Positions 1-11,612 of a DNA stretch of 64,000 bases are shown here, in pieces (positions within the stretch are counted from its first letter, which is position 1; the number at the start of each line of letters is the position of its first letter). The position numbers and the translations under genes were made by a program. This stretch comes from Jonesia denitrificans DSM 20603 (lineage in GTDB: Bacteria; Actinomycetota; Actinomycetes; Actinomycetales; Cellulomonadaceae). The stretch covers positions 434,001 to 498,000 of the forward strand of contig NC_013174.1 in the NCBI RefSeq assembly GCF_000024065.1, in the 5' to 3' direction. The notes beneath the pieces were generated by a model. The model ran no database searches. It was not told where the DNA came from and was given only the letters and a program-made list of their open reading frames with translations.

Positions 1-17
1 ACTTTTGGAGAGACACT

Positions 18-920
18 ATGTCACGCTCATCTTTTGCTCGATCCCTTGCCGCTGCGGCTGCTGCCACGGCCCTCACCTTCTCGTTGGCCGCGTGCGGTTC
101 GGATTCTGATGCGGACACCAACGCTGACAAGGGCACTGAAGGGAACCCAGTCACCATCGGTGTTGTGGGAACAGAGGACTACTGGACCACGTTTGAGCAA
201 ATCGCTGAAGACGAAGGGATCTTCGTTGAGGTCACTGACCTTGCTGACTACCAGGTCCCTAACCGTGCCCTGGCTGACGGTGAGATTGACCTGAACCAGT
301 TCCAGCACCTTCTCTTCCTGGCGCAGTTCAATGTGGAGGCAGGTGAAGACCTCTCACCTATTGCGGCAACGGCTGTGTACCCGCTGGGCGTGTACTCGCA
401 AAAGCACGACTCCATTGATTCGATCACTGGTGGGGAGATCGCTGTCCCGAACGACCCCACCAACCTTGCTCGTGCGTTGCTGCTCCTTCAAGATGCTGGA
501 CTGGTGGAACTGAAGGATGGCGGGTCGGCGTTCTCCACCGAGTTGGACGTGCTGCCGTCATCCAAGGTGACGGTCACCCCTGTTGACGCCACTCAAACAG
601 TGTTGGCGCTGCCCGATGTTGAAGCGTCGGTGGTGAACAACGACTTCCTCAAGGAAGCCGGACTAACCGCAGACGATGCAATCTACGCGGATGACGCCTC
701 CTCAGATGCGGCGCGCCCCTACATCAACGTGTGGGTGTCCCGAGCAGAGGAGAAGGACAACGAGGTGTACAGCAAGCTTGTGGAGATTTACAAGCGTGCT
801 GAGGTTCAAGACGGTGTGCTAGCTGCCTCGGATGGAACTGCAGCAATTGCTGACCAGGATGGCCCAACCTTGCAGGGCTACTTGGACGAGATCCAGGCTG
901 ATTTCGAAGCATCCAAGTAA
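18..920 (+). CDS. metQ: Methionine ABC transporter substrate-binding lipoprotein (NlpA/MetQ family)
   Basis: Captures methionine (D/L-Met in the family) outside the membrane and hands it to MetN/MetI. The 300-residue product starts with a lipoprotein signal peptide: a basic n-region, an Ala-rich core and a lipobox LAAC with the lipidated Cys near residue 26, followed by a Ser/Asp-rich linker. The rest has NlpA-family features: GVVGTEDYW in the first lobe, a 'DLNQFQH' ligand-loop motif, and 'AVPNDPTNLARALLLLQ'. GGAG lies 8 bases before the ATG. MetN and MetI follow on the same strand, separated by a strong hairpin, so expression relative to metN may be uneven. Methionine is the family substrate; other amino acids cannot be excluded from sequence. 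Confidence 0.9.
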   Translation: MSRSSFARSLAAAAAATALTFSLAACGSDSDADTNADKGTEGNPVTIGVVGTEDYWTTFEQIAEDEGIFVEVTDLADYQVPNRALADGEIDLNQFQHLLFLAQFNVEAGEDLSPIAATAVYPLGVYSQKHDSIDSITGGEIAVPNDPTNLARALLLLQDAGLVELKDGGSAFSTELDVLPSSKVTVTPVDATQTVLALPDVEASVVNNDFLKEAGLTADDAIYADDASSDAARPYINVWVSRAEEKDNEVYSKLVEIYKRAEVQDGVLAASDGTAAIADQDGPTLQGYLDEIQADFEASK

Positions 921-941
921 CCGCCACACTCCCGTGACGCG

Positions 942-984
942 TGCCCGGTGGGTGCCAAGATGACCTCTTGGCGCCCACCGGGCA
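942..984 (+). terminator. Strong 19-bp hairpin between metQ and metN
   Basis: Arms 942-960 and 966-984 are complementary over 19 positions with one G-T pair and a 5-base loop. No T-run follows, so it may be a partial terminator or an mRNA-stabilising hairpin that keeps metQ transcript in excess over metNI. Confidence 0.6.
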
Positions 985-1054
985 GTTGCGTTCAGTGAAC
1001 CTGGTGTCACTATGGCAAGAGAGAACTGTGCACCCAGACAGGAATAGCGTGAAT

Positions 1055-2152
1055 ATGAGCACTCCTATTGTTGAGTTTGTCAACGCGAAGAAACAGTTTC
1101 GTGGGAAGAAAAGTACTGTCACAGCGGTTGACGATGTGACCCTCACCGTGGATAAGGGTGAGGTGTTTGGTGTGATTGGTTATTCGGGCGCGGGGAAGTC
1201 CACGCTGGTGCGGATGATTAATGCCTTGGAGCCGGCAACGGGTGGGCAGGTTGTGGTGCTGGGGCGTGATGTGTCTGCTCTCAAGGAATCGGAACTGCGT
1301 CAGTTACGCCTTGAGATTGGCATGATTTTCCAGCAGTTCAATTTGTTGCAGTCTCGTTCTGTTGCTGCCAATGTTGCGTACCCGTTGGAAGTGGCGGGGG
1401 TGGGGCGTGCTGAACGTGCCCGTCGGGTTGCGGAGTTACTTGAGTTTGTGGGGTTGTCTGACAAGGCGAAGGCGGTGCCTTCCCAGTTGTCTGGTGGTCA
1501 GAAACAGCGGGTGGGGATTGCGCGTGCGTTGGCAACTAACCCGACGTTGCTCCTCGCTGATGAGGCGACCTCTGCGCTTGACCCAGAAACGACAGCTGAT
1601 GTGTTGGGTTTGCTGCGCCGTGTCAATGAAGAGTTGGGTATTACGGTCATTGTCATTACCCATGAGATGGATGTGGTCAAAGCGATCTGTGACCGGGTGG
1701 CGGTCATGGAGCAGGGGAAAGTTGTTGAGGTGGGGGAGGTGTATCAGGTCTTTTCCCACCCGGAACACCGCGCGACGCGCCGTTTTGTGTCCTCAGCTAT
1801 CAAGGATCGTCCGGATGCCGATGTGCTTGCTCGGCTTCGTGAACGCCACCGTGAGCATCTGATTACGGTGTATGTGCATGAGGATGGTGGGCAGGGTGAT
1901 CGCATCACGGATCTTCTTGTTCGTCATGGGGTGCGTGGGGGGATTATTTACGGTGGAATCTCTGAGGTGAAGCAGCGGCCGTTTGGTTCGCTGACATGGG
2001 GGCTTGAAGGGGAACCTGAAGCGATTGCCGGGTTTATCGCTGATGTTCGCCAGTACACGCATGTGGTGGATTTGGGGACGGCCGAGAATCCGTTGGATGG
2101 GTTTGGGCATGCGGACTTTGTTGCAGCACCTGAGGAAGGGGACCGCGCATGA
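1055..2152 (+). CDS. metN: Methionine ABC transporter ATP-binding protein
   Basis: ATPase subunit that powers methionine import on the inner face of the membrane. The 365-residue protein has Walker A (GYSGAGKST, about residues 42-50), Q-loop, signature LSGGQKQR, Walker B with LLADEATSALD, and the H-loop ITHEMD. After about residue 265 it continues into a NIL domain, the methionine-sensing C-terminal domain typical of MetN that mediates trans-inhibition. The frame is open back to 941, but that stretch holds the intergenic hairpin. ATG 1055 or GTG 1049, both behind AGGA at 1040, are the credible starts. Its stop overlaps the metI start (ATGA). Confidence 0.93.
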   Translation: MSTPIVEFVNAKKQFRGKKSTVTAVDDVTLTVDKGEVFGVIGYSGAGKSTLVRMINALEPATGGQVVVLGRDVSALKESELRQLRLEIGMIFQQFNLLQSRSVAANVAYPLEVAGVGRAERARRVAELLEFVGLSDKAKAVPSQLSGGQKQRVGIARALATNPTLLLADEATSALDPETTADVLGLLRRVNEELGITVIVITHEMDVVKAICDRVAVMEQGKVVEVGEVYQVFSHPEHRATRRFVSSAIKDRPDADVLARLRERHREHLITVYVHEDGGQGDRITDLLVRHGVRGGIIYGGISEVKQRPFGSLTWGLEGEPEAIAGFIADVRQYTHVVDLGTAENPLDGFGHADFVAAPEEGDRA

Positions 2153-2841
2153 GCCAGGTTGTGACGTTCTTTGATGGGCAAACAGACTGGTCTGTGATGG
2201 GCCCTGAATTGTGGGAACAAGTGGGCACCACCATGTACATGGTGGGGATTGGGATGCTCATTGGTGGTTTTGTGGGTTTGCTGATGGGCTTGTTGTTGTA
2301 CCTGACTCGCCCGGGCAATCTTTTGCAAAACGCCGTGGTTTTCACGGTTCTCAATGTCCTTATTAATATTGTGCGGCCCATTCCGTTCATTATTTTTGTC
2401 ACTGCTATTGGGCCGTTAACTCGTGTTGTTGTGGGGACGACCCTGGGTCCGACAGCTGGGGCGTTTGCTATTACGTTCATGGCTGCGTTTGCGTTTGCCA
2501 GGTTGGTGGAGCAGAACCTTGTCGCGCTTGACCCGGGTGTCATTGAGGCGGCTCGTGCGATGGGTGCGTCGAAGTTCCGGGTGATTTGGTCGGTGGTGAT
2601 TCCAGAAGCGTTGGGTCCACTGATTCTTGCCTACACGTTCTTGTTCATCGGTGTGGTGGACATGTCCGCGATGGTGGGGGCTATTGGCGGGCAAGGGCTC
2701 GGCGAGTTCGCGCTGCGTCAGGGGTATGCACGGTTCAACTGGGAAATTACGTTCGTGACGGTGGTTGTCATCATTATCATCGTTCAGTTCGCCCAGTTCT
2801 TGGGGAACTTCCTGGCCCGAAAAGCGATGCGGCGTGGCTAA
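2149..2841 (+). CDS. metI: Methionine ABC transporter permease
   Basis: Membrane channel of the MetNIQ importer, 230 residues, about five hydrophobic segments. The cytoplasmic EAA loop that docks to MetN is visible (EAARAMGASKFRVIWSVVIP, about residues 127-146). Start overlaps the metN stop by 4 bases, indicating translational coupling. Length and order match MetI of other actinobacteria. Nothing is missing. Confidence 0.92.
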   Translation: MSQVVTFFDGQTDWSVMGPELWEQVGTTMYMVGIGMLIGGFVGLLMGLLLYLTRPGNLLQNAVVFTVLNVLINIVRPIPFIIFVTAIGPLTRVVVGTTLGPTAGAFAITFMAAFAFARLVEQNLVALDPGVIEAARAMGASKFRVIWSVVIPEALGPLILAYTFLFIGVVDMSAMVGAIGGQGLGEFALRQGYARFNWEITFVTVVVIIIIVQFAQFLGNFLARKAMRRG

Positions 2842-2907
2842 CCGATGTGACCGCCACGGTGGGTGGGGGAAGTGTTGTCCGTCGGTGGGTTCCACTAAGG
2901 TTGCTGT

Positions 2908-5526
2908 GTGAGCACCGCACTGTATCGACGTTACCGGCCTGACACGTTCTCTGACATGATCGGGCAGGAGCATGTTACTGGACCACTCATGCAAGCGTTG
3001 CGGTCAAACCGTGTGAATCACGCGTACTTGTTCTCTGGCCCTCGAGGCTGTGGGAAAACCACATCCGCGAGGGTTCTTGCTCGTATTTTGAACTGTGCGG
3101 AAAACTCACCGGAGAACCCTCGTGACACTCCGTGTGGGCAGTGCCCGTCGTGCCAAGAGTTGGCTCGTGGCGGGGCAGGTTCTCTGGACGTGGTGGAGAT
3201 TGATGCTGCCTCCCACGGTGGTGTTGACGATGCGCGTGAACTGAGGGAACGTGCCACCTTCAGCCCGTCACGGGACAGGTACAAGATTTTTATCCTCGAC
3301 GAAGCCCACATGGTGACAGCACAGGGATTTAATGCGCTGCTGAAAATCGTGGAGGAACCCCCACCGTATTTGAAGTTCATTTTCGCAACCACTGAGCCGG
3401 ACAAGGTGATCGGAACTATCCGGTCCCGCACCCACCATTACCCGTTTAAATTGGTTGCCCCTGACACCATGCTGAGTTACATCTCGCAGCTGTGTGGGCA
3501 AGAAGGAATCGCCGCGGGGGAGGGGGTTCTCCCGTTGGTCGTGCGGGCGGGTGGTGGCTCAGTGCGAGACACACTGTCTGTGTTGGATCAGTTGATTGCC
3601 GGTGCCCAAGGCAGCGCCATCAGTTACGAACATGCGGTCGCTTTGTTGGGGTACACCCCAGCGACGCTTCTTGACGACGTTGTGGACGCGCTCGCCGCAC
3701 ATGATGGGGCGGCGCTCTTCCGTGTCATTGAGGAAATCATCAACACCGGACATGAACCACGGCGTTTTGTTGAGGACCTTCTTGAACGATTCCGGGACCT
3801 CCTGATTGTCGCGCTGTCGCCAGACGGTGCACGGGCGGTGTTGTCGGCATTGCCCGCCGACCAGTACGAGCGAATGAACCACCAAGCCCAGCAACTAGGG
3901 GCAGGTCATCTCACCTATGCAGCAGACACGACGAACACTGCACTGACAGAGATGTCAGGTGCGACCTCGCCGCGCCTACACCTTGAACTGTTGTGTGCCC
4001 GACTCCTACTCCCCACCGCAAGCGATTCGGCAGCGGCACTGGCCGCGCGCATCGACAAACTAGAACGTGGCCACGGCCCTACCCGCGCTGCTGTGCAACC
4101 CACCTCACCTGCAGCCGACGGCCGTGACAATGACGAGGCACCGGTTGCGCGCACGGCGCGACCGGTGGCGAAACGCCCAGACTCGACGCGGACCACCCCC
4201 GCGCGCCCCAACCCCGCACCGGCACAACCTGCAGGAACCTCCGCGCCCGCCCTGAACCCGGCACCTGAACCCGACCCGCAGGTCGCGGCACCAGTAAACT
4301 CGCCAACGGCGCCCCCCGCGGTCTCCAGCGCGGCCAGCGCCGCAGCCCCGACCGCGACCACCTCTGACGATGTGGCACTCGCGGCAGCAGCATCCTGGGC
4401 GGCAGCTGCGTCCCTGGTTCAGGATTCAGCACCGTCCACACCTCAGCGTGCACATGAGAATAACGCGCGCAACGAACCACAACGAGAACAACAACCGGAG
4501 CAGCCAGTTGCGTCAGATCCTGCGCCTGGCGCACATCCGGTTCCCACAGCCGGTGTAGAGCACAGCGTCTCGGGCGCGTCGCTGACCAAGGGAGCAGTGG
4601 AGTCCGCGTGGGTGTCTGCGTTGGACACAGTCCGTCAGCAGTCCATGCCCGCGTGGGCCATGGCCCAACAACACGCTGCCGTGCATGGTGTCACAGGGTC
4701 CACCGTGCATGTCACGTTTCCCTCTCCAGGTCTCGCTGCAGGGTTCGCGGGCCGTGGCGGAGATGCTCTCCTTGCCCAAGCGCTGTCCACCGCAGTTGGC
4801 GCCCCAGTTGAGGTTGCTGTGCATGTCGCCGGAAGCGAACCCGCGATCACCTCAGCACCCCCCTTGTTGGCTGCCCCTGATGTGCCCATGCACCGCACCG
4901 CCCCACCCCAGGGGCCACCCATGGAGCAAGTGCCACAGCACGTGGCTGACACACCAACACCCCCGGAAACCACCCCAAAAACCTGGGGAAACGACGAACC
5001 CCCAACCCCTGAGGAACCTCCCACGCCAGATGAGCCATCAGCTCCTGAGGAACCTCCCACACCCGAGGTCGAACCGCTGCCGACCAACATGTTTGGTGCT
5101 GCTGCCGCAGCGCTGCGTGGCAGCAGCGCACGGATGCACAACCCCGTGCCCGTGAGTGAGGCGCTCGCGGGTGCCACCCCCACTCGCACTGAGGTGGCAG
5201 CACAGTCCGCCCTCACCCCCGAAGTCCCCGTGACCCCACTGTCAGTGGACACTCCGTCGCCGTCAACCAGCGCGTCGACAACCACTGTCCCCACTCCACC
5301 GGATGCGTCGACACCACCGTGGGAGGAATCTCCACGGCAGGCAGCTGAACGGCGGGCACGAGAGGAACAACAACGACTTGCTGCCCAACCTACCCCCACC
5401 TATGTTGATGATGAACCCGCACCTGACGACGAAGATTTGGAAGCATCAGCACTCTTTGGGGTGCCGCTGTTGATGAAACGTTTGGGAGCGACCATCATTG
5501 ACGAACAAACAGACAACGGAGTGTAA
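2908..5526 (+). CDS. dnaX: DNA polymerase III subunit gamma/tau
   Basis: Clamp-loader ATPase of the replicative polymerase. From the GTG start (CTAAGG upstream) the protein begins [11 protein letters not shown], the canonical DnaX N-terminus. Walker A GPRGCGKT is near residue 44, a four-Cys zinc site follows (CGQCPSC portion near residue 75), and Walker B ILDEAHM near residue 125. After the clamp-loader domains (to about residue 370) comes a very long Ala/Pro/Glu-rich, low-complexity region with [12 protein letters not shown] repeats (about 4999-5075), then a short conserved tail near [10 protein letters not shown]. At 872 residues it is long because of this linker. I saw no clear slippery heptamer for a separate gamma product. 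RecR follows after 5 bases. Confidence 0.95.
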   Translation: MSTALYRRYRPDTFSDMIGQEHVTGPLMQALRSNRVNHAYLFSGPRGCGKTTSARVLARILNCAENSPENPRDTPCGQCPSCQELARGGAGSLDVVEIDAASHGGVDDARELRERATFSPSRDRYKIFILDEAHMVTAQGFNALLKIVEEPPPYLKFIFATTEPDKVIGTIRSRTHHYPFKLVAPDTMLSYISQLCGQEGIAAGEGVLPLVVRAGGGSVRDTLSVLDQLIAGAQGSAISYEHAVALLGYTPATLLDDVVDALAAHDGAALFRVIEEIINTGHEPRRFVEDLLERFRDLLIVALSPDGARAVLSALPADQYERMNHQAQQLGAGHLTYAADTTNTALTEMSGATSPRLHLELLCARLLLPTASDSAAALAARIDKLERGHGPTRAAVQPTSPAADGRDNDEAPVARTARPVAKRPDSTRTTPARPNPAPAQPAGTSAPALNPAPEPDPQVAAPVNSPTAPPAVSSAASAAAPTATTSDDVALAAAASWAAAASLVQDSAPSTPQRAHENNARNEPQREQQPEQPVASDPAPGAHPVPTAGVEHSVSGASLTKGAVESAWVSALDTVRQQSMPAWAMAQQHAAVHGVTGSTVHVTFPSPGLAAGFAGRGGDALLAQALSTAVGAPVEVAVHVAGSEPAITSAPPLLAAPDVPMHRTAPPQGPPMEQVPQHVADTPTPPETTPKTWGNDEPPTPEEPPTPDEPSAPEEPPTPEVEPLPTNMFGAAAAALRGSSARMHNPVPVSEALAGATPTRTEVAAQSALTPEVPVTPLSVDTPSPSTSASTTTVPTPPDASTPPWEESPRQAAERRAREEQQRLAAQPTPTYVDDEPAPDDEDLEASALFGVPLLMKRLGATIIDEQTDNGV

Positions 5527-5531
5527 AACGC

Positions 5532-6131
5532 GTGTACGAAGGTGCTGTTCAAGACCTCATCGATGAATTGGGGCGTCTGCCAGGTGTGGGACCAAAAAGT
5601 GCGCAACGCATTGCGTTCCATATCCTGTCCGCAGACAGCGACGACATCGCTCGCCTGACGCAAGCAATTGTTGAGGTCAAACGCCGGGTGCGTTTCTGCG
5701 ACGAATGCGGAAACGTTGCCGAGGAGGAACGGTGCCGAATCTGTCGTGACCCACGTCGTTCCGCTGAGGTCATCTGTGTGGTGGAAGAAGCAAAAGATGT
5801 GGTTGCTATTGAACGGACCCGCGAGTTCCGCGGAAAATACCATGTTCTTGGGGGAGCAATTAACCCCATGGACAATGTTGGGCCAGATGACTTACGCATT
5901 AGCGAGCTGATGACTCGACTCGCTGACGGTACTGTCACTGAAATTATCCTTGCCATGGACCCCAATGTTGAGGGGGAAGCAACAGCAACTTACCTTGCCC
6001 GGTTGCTTGGTGCGATCGGTATTCGTGTGACACGGTTGGCTTCTGGGCTACCCGTTGGGGGAGACTTGGAATACGCCGATGAAGTCACCCTCGGGCGGGC
6101 TTTTGAAGGCCGACGTTTGATGGGCAACTAA
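5532..6131 (+). CDS. recR: Recombination mediator protein RecR
   Basis: Works with RecF/RecO to load RecA at gaps during recombinational repair. The 199-residue protein shows the full RecR layout: N-terminal helix-hairpin-helix ([17 protein letters not shown]), a four-Cys zinc finger (CDEC...CRIC), and a Toprim domain ([14 protein letters not shown], then [18 protein letters not shown]). It starts at GTG 5532, 5 bases after dnaX stops, the widely conserved dnaX-recR arrangement. A DUF5063 gene follows at 6146 with its own AAGGA site. Confidence 0.95.
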   Translation: MYEGAVQDLIDELGRLPGVGPKSAQRIAFHILSADSDDIARLTQAIVEVKRRVRFCDECGNVAEEERCRICRDPRRSAEVICVVEEAKDVVAIERTREFRGKYHVLGGAINPMDNVGPDDLRISELMTRLADGTVTEIILAMDPNVEGEATATYLARLLGAIGIRVTRLASGLPVGGDLEYADEVTLGRAFEGRRLMGN

Positions 6132-6145
6132 CACAAGGACCACAC

Positions 6146-6766
6146 ATGACTGACGACACCACGCCCCACGAACCACACTTGGCTGCTACCGAACCCTCGG
6201 AACTGACCAGTGTTGCCGCTCACGTGGTGCCGTCCATTCGCCATTTCCTCACCACCACAGTGGGGGTTGCGTCCGGCGGGGAACCTGACTCCGCCATGTC
6301 ACTCCTGATTCTGGCGTTGTCGGATGCACTGAACGCGGGTGCACACTTGGGAGCGATGACAGACATCGTTCCGCCGCACCGCTTTGAACCAGATGCTGGC
6401 AGGGACTCCGATATTGAACCACTCCGTGAGGCGCTTGCCCGCATTTTTGACGGAATTGATGCGTTCCCTCAGATCGTGGACCCTGTGATTGACGCCGATG
6501 TGGAAACCTCTGCGATCTCCTCAGATCTTGCTCTCATTGTCGACAACCTGGCCCACGGGCTCCAACATTACGATGCGGGCCACCAAGTTGAGGCCATGTG
6601 GTGGTGGCAATTCTCTTACCTGTCTACGTGGGGGGAGCGTGCCTCTGGTGTGTTGCGGGTTTTGCAACTGATCCTTGCGCATGTGCGCTTGGACGTCCCT
6701 GATGACGTCGCACAAGAAGCGCACTTTGACGCCTTGCACGCCGCAACACCCACCACCCCTGCCTGA
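6146..6766 (+). CDS. DUF5063 domain protein
   Basis: A 206-residue soluble protein of unknown function, rich in acidic residues and helices. It has the features of the actinobacterial DUF5063 family that sits directly after recR: an N-terminal helix, a conserved region around GHQVEAMWWWQFSYLSTWG, and a C-terminal helix ending before an Ala/Thr tail. AAGGA lies 8 bases before the ATG. The position suggests co-transcription with dnaX-recR, which is the only hint about its role. The name rests on remembered family features and context, not on a search. Confidence 0.75.
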   Translation: MTDDTTPHEPHLAATEPSELTSVAAHVVPSIRHFLTTTVGVASGGEPDSAMSLLILALSDALNAGAHLGAMTDIVPPHRFEPDAGRDSDIEPLREALARIFDGIDAFPQIVDPVIDADVETSAISSDLALIVDNLAHGLQHYDAGHQVEAMWWWQFSYLSTWGERASGVLRVLQLILAHVRLDVPDDVAQEAHFDALHAATPTTPA

Positions 6767-6819
6767 GCCCTCCGGTTCGCCAACAACAGCGACCGCGACA
6801 CCGCTGTCCAGGCACACAT

Positions 6820-6853
6820 GAGGGGCAGGCGCCCTGGACTGCGCCTACCCCTC
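6820..6853. terminator. Inverted repeat between convergent genes
   Basis: Arms 6820-6832 and 6841-6853 pair over 13 positions with one G-T pair and an 8-base loop. It lies between the end of the DUF5063 gene (+) and the end of the ABC permease gene (-), where a two-way terminator is expected. Confidence 0.55.
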
Positions 6854-6885
6854 GATGCTGATGTCAGGCAGTTCTCCTGCCTTGT

Positions 6886-6915
6886 GTGGTCCTCAGCCTG
6901 GACTCCGAGGACCAC
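6886..6915. terminator. Second inverted repeat, 5 bases from the permease stop
   Basis: Arms 6886-6894 and 6907-6915 (GTGGTCCTC / GAGGACCAC) are perfectly complementary with a 12-base loop. With the repeat at 6820 it forms a double hairpin in the convergent gap. There is no T-run on either strand. Confidence 0.5.
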
Positions 6916-6919
6916 AGGT

Positions 6920-8056
6920 CTATGCGATGCGCACCCCCTTGGCGAGCGTCGCAACAGGTGTACGGATGCGGCGTTCTGCGCCGAAGAGCGCTAGACCACC
7001 AGCGATCACGTAGAACACAAAACCGTACGGCCACACGGCGCCGGCCAAGTCTTCTTGCGTGGTTTCGGTGCGCTTGTTGTACTCGGCCTGGCTCACTACG
7101 GAACCATCCTCATTGCACCATTCACTGTCCCAACCCATGTCCACAGGGTTGGCGCGTGCCAGTCGCACACCCACTTGGATGGCTTGAAGAGGTGTTTCAA
7201 CACTGGCCATGTCCTCACTATGTTGCGGCGTGGAGTCTGCAACCAGCACAAACGGGTTGATTGCGAGTAGCGGCCATAAATAGTCCATACCAAGGTCAGT
7301 GCGCGTTGTGGTGACAGGTTCACACGCGGTGGGGTTGCCTGTTGTTGGAGACCACTCGCTGGGTTGCATGACCCGCACCTGAGTGTCGTGTTGAATGACC
7401 ACAAGACCCAACCCAAACAGCAGCAACGAAATCAGCGACACAAGAGCAACAGAGAAGTAACTCATTAACGTGGAGGTCGCTGTTTTCACCATCTTCGCGG
7501 ACCAGAACACACTGACTGCACACACCACAGCCAAGATGAACATCATGACCGCTACCACCACAATGACCGACCACACAGACACTCCGCCTGCAGCTAGTGA
7601 CCAAATGATGTACGGCAGTGAGGCAATGAGGAACGCGAGTGAGGTGGTCCATCCGGCTAACCACTTACCAAGGATGATCTCCCACGATGACAACAAGCTC
7701 GCCTGCAAGATCGCGAGAGTTCCACCATTACGGTCACCGTTAATGGCAGTGGACCCCAACGATGGGGTGACGAGCAACCCCATGAACAAAATGAAAAACA
7801 CGTTCATCCCAAAGATCCACTGACCAATAGGAGTCGCGTTTGACGAATACGATGTCATCGAGGTGGTTGCTGTAGTGATCAGCAAACAGATGACACCCAC
7901 ACCAACAAACCACAGTGCGAGCACAATCTTCCAGCGCGATGATCGCAACCGTTGAATCAGTTCCAGGCGTGCCACAGTGGACACCCCATGCCACGTCAAC
8001 CGCCGTGGCTGTTCCACAGCAGCGGTGGGTGGTTCGTGTAAGTCCACGGTGCTCAT
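6920..8056 (-). CDS. ABC transporter permease (ABC-2 type)
   Basis: Integral membrane subunit of an export-type ABC transporter, 378 residues with about six hydrophobic segments: one after an N-terminal cytoplasmic stretch, four in the middle (ending near LISLLLFGLGLVVI), then a large external loop with two Cys (NPTACEPV and EWCNEDG) and a last segment near the C-terminus. The start overlaps the stop of the ATPase gene by 4 bases. The substrate is unknown: these pairs export drugs, lipids or peptides, and nothing nearby identifies the cargo. Confidence 0.8.
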   Translation of the reverse strand: MSTVDLHEPPTAAVEQPRRLTWHGVSTVARLELIQRLRSSRWKIVLALWFVGVGVICLLITTATTSMTSYSSNATPIGQWIFGMNVFFILFMGLLVTPSLGSTAINGDRNGGTLAILQASLLSSWEIILGKWLAGWTTSLAFLIASLPYIIWSLAAGGVSVWSVIVVVAVMMFILAVVCAVSVFWSAKMVKTATSTLMSYFSVALVSLISLLLFGLGLVVIQHDTQVRVMQPSEWSPTTGNPTACEPVTTTRTDLGMDYLWPLLAINPFVLVADSTPQHSEDMASVETPLQAIQVGVRLARANPVDMGWDSEWCNEDGSVVSQAEYNKRTETTQEDLAGAVWPYGFVFYVIAGGLALFGAERRIRTPVATLAKGVRIA

Positions 8057-8976
8057 CGACGCTCCTCATTGAGTTGCAGGTACGTTTGTTCCAGCGCGCC
8101 ACCACGAGGCGCGAACTCGACAATGGCGATGTCACGTGCCAACGCATCACGAAGGAAGCGGGCGGCGTTTTCTTCACCAGAAATATTGACAATGACTGAA
8201 CCGTCTTGGCCCAGCGCAAACGGAACGTGGATCTCCTCCAACCAACTGACCAAAGGTGTGCGGTCAATAGCGCGCACATGCCACGAGGAACGAGCCGAGC
8301 GTGCATCGGTCACCGTTTCCCGTGCCACCGTTCGACCTGCTGACAGGAAGATCGCGTCATCAACCATCTCGTCAAGCTCAGCAAGCACGTGACTGGAAAT
8401 GAGGATCGTTGTGCCACCTTCAGCCAGTTGACGCACAATGCCACGCAACTCAATACGAGACCGTGGGTCTAGCCCGTTGGCCGGTTCATCAAGGATGAGC
8501 ATTTGTGGGGAGTGCATGAGAGCACGCGCCAACCCCAGCCGTTGTTTTTGCCCTCGAGAAAGAACGTGGGCGGGCTTGTCACCAAACTCCACCAGGTGGA
8601 CCAACTCAAGTAACTCACGTGCCCGAGCCAGTGACGCATCGGCAGACATGCGGTAGGTGGCCCCTGTCATCGTCAATGCCTCAAGCGCCGTCAACGAATC
8701 CCACATCCCAAACTGGTCCGGCATCCATCCCACCCGGGACCGTACCTGGAAGTTATCGGTGACCGGGTTAAACCCGCACACCTCGACAGTTCCAGAGGAG
8801 GGGGTCAGTAGCCCCGCAAGCACAAGCATGAGGGTGGTTTTGCCGGACCCGTTGGGGCCAACGAGGGCGGTCACACCCCCGCGCGGGACCGTGAATGTCG
8901 CATCGGCGACGGCGACAAAGGAACCGAAAACACGGCTCACCTGGTTCGCGGAGACGGAGAGATCACTGGCTGACAT
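8053..8976 (-). CDS. ABC transporter ATP-binding protein (export type)
   Basis: Cytoplasmic ATPase of the exporter formed with the overlapping permease gene. The 307-residue protein has Walker A GPNGSGKTT, Q-loop region (VGWMPDQFGMW), signature LSRGQKQRLG (a Gly-to-Arg variant of LSGGQ, common in this subfamily), Walker B LILDEPANGLDP and the H-loop SSHVLAEL, then an extra C-terminal domain of about 90 residues as in CcmA/DrrA-type ATPases. The frame is open upstream to 9117, but the conserved protein starts at ATG 8976, the natural start. It is divergent from lysC. Confidence 0.85.
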   Translation of the reverse strand: MSASDLSVSANQVSRVFGSFVAVADATFTVPRGGVTALVGPNGSGKTTLMLVLAGLLTPSSGTVEVCGFNPVTDNFQVRSRVGWMPDQFGMWDSLTALEALTMTGATYRMSADASLARARELLELVHLVEFGDKPAHVLSRGQKQRLGLARALMHSPQMLILDEPANGLDPRSRIELRGIVRQLAEGGTTILISSHVLAELDEMVDDAIFLSAGRTVARETVTDARSARSSWHVRAIDRTPLVSWLEEIHVPFALGQDGSVIVNISGEENAARFLRDALARDIAIVEFAPRGGALEQTYLQLNEERR

Positions 8977-9174
8977 ACCCATTAGCCTAGGGGCCATGAC
9001 CTGGTTGCGGATCAACCCACAGGATGAACTGATGCAGCGAGCGTCCCACTGGGGTCGCGCCACATGACGAACAGGGGTACCGGTTTTGCCGGGTTCCGGC
9101 CTACGATAGAACCCCAAACGCTACCTGGTGGACGTTTAGATCGACGGGACCAGAACAGTTACGGAGCAACTATC

Positions 9175-11522
<2,348 letters not shown>

Positions 11523-11534
11523 CGCACCTGTATC

Positions 11535-11579
11535 ACAGCACTGGGCGGTCCCGATGGTATCGGGACCGCCCAGTGCTGT
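11535..11579. terminator. 20-bp perfect hairpin between asd and the chemoreceptor
   Basis: Arms 11535-11554 and 11560-11579 are perfectly complementary over 20 bases with a 5-base loop. It lies between two convergent genes and probably ends both transcripts. Neither side has a long T-run. Confidence 0.75.
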
Positions 11580-11612
11580 CTGCTGAGGTGAAGAGGTCTC
11601 AGCGACGGGCCA

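Noticed and set aside
2842-2907. Signal recognition particle RNA gene next to dnaX
   Set aside because: The 66-base gap is too short and lacks the conserved SRP core, though SRP RNA is beside dnaX in some bacteria.
4635-5399. 254-residue open frame on the minus strand
   Set aside because: Antisense of the repetitive dnaX linker; low-complexity Gly/Ser/Val composition and no start signal.
2908-5526. Programmed frameshift site for a separate dnaX gamma product
   Set aside because: No A-AAA-AAG-type heptamer with a following hairpin was seen in the frame.
8977-9174. Lysine riboswitch or other leader upstream of lysC
   Set aside because: No conserved riboswitch core and no terminator hairpin; only a possible promoter, which I could not place.
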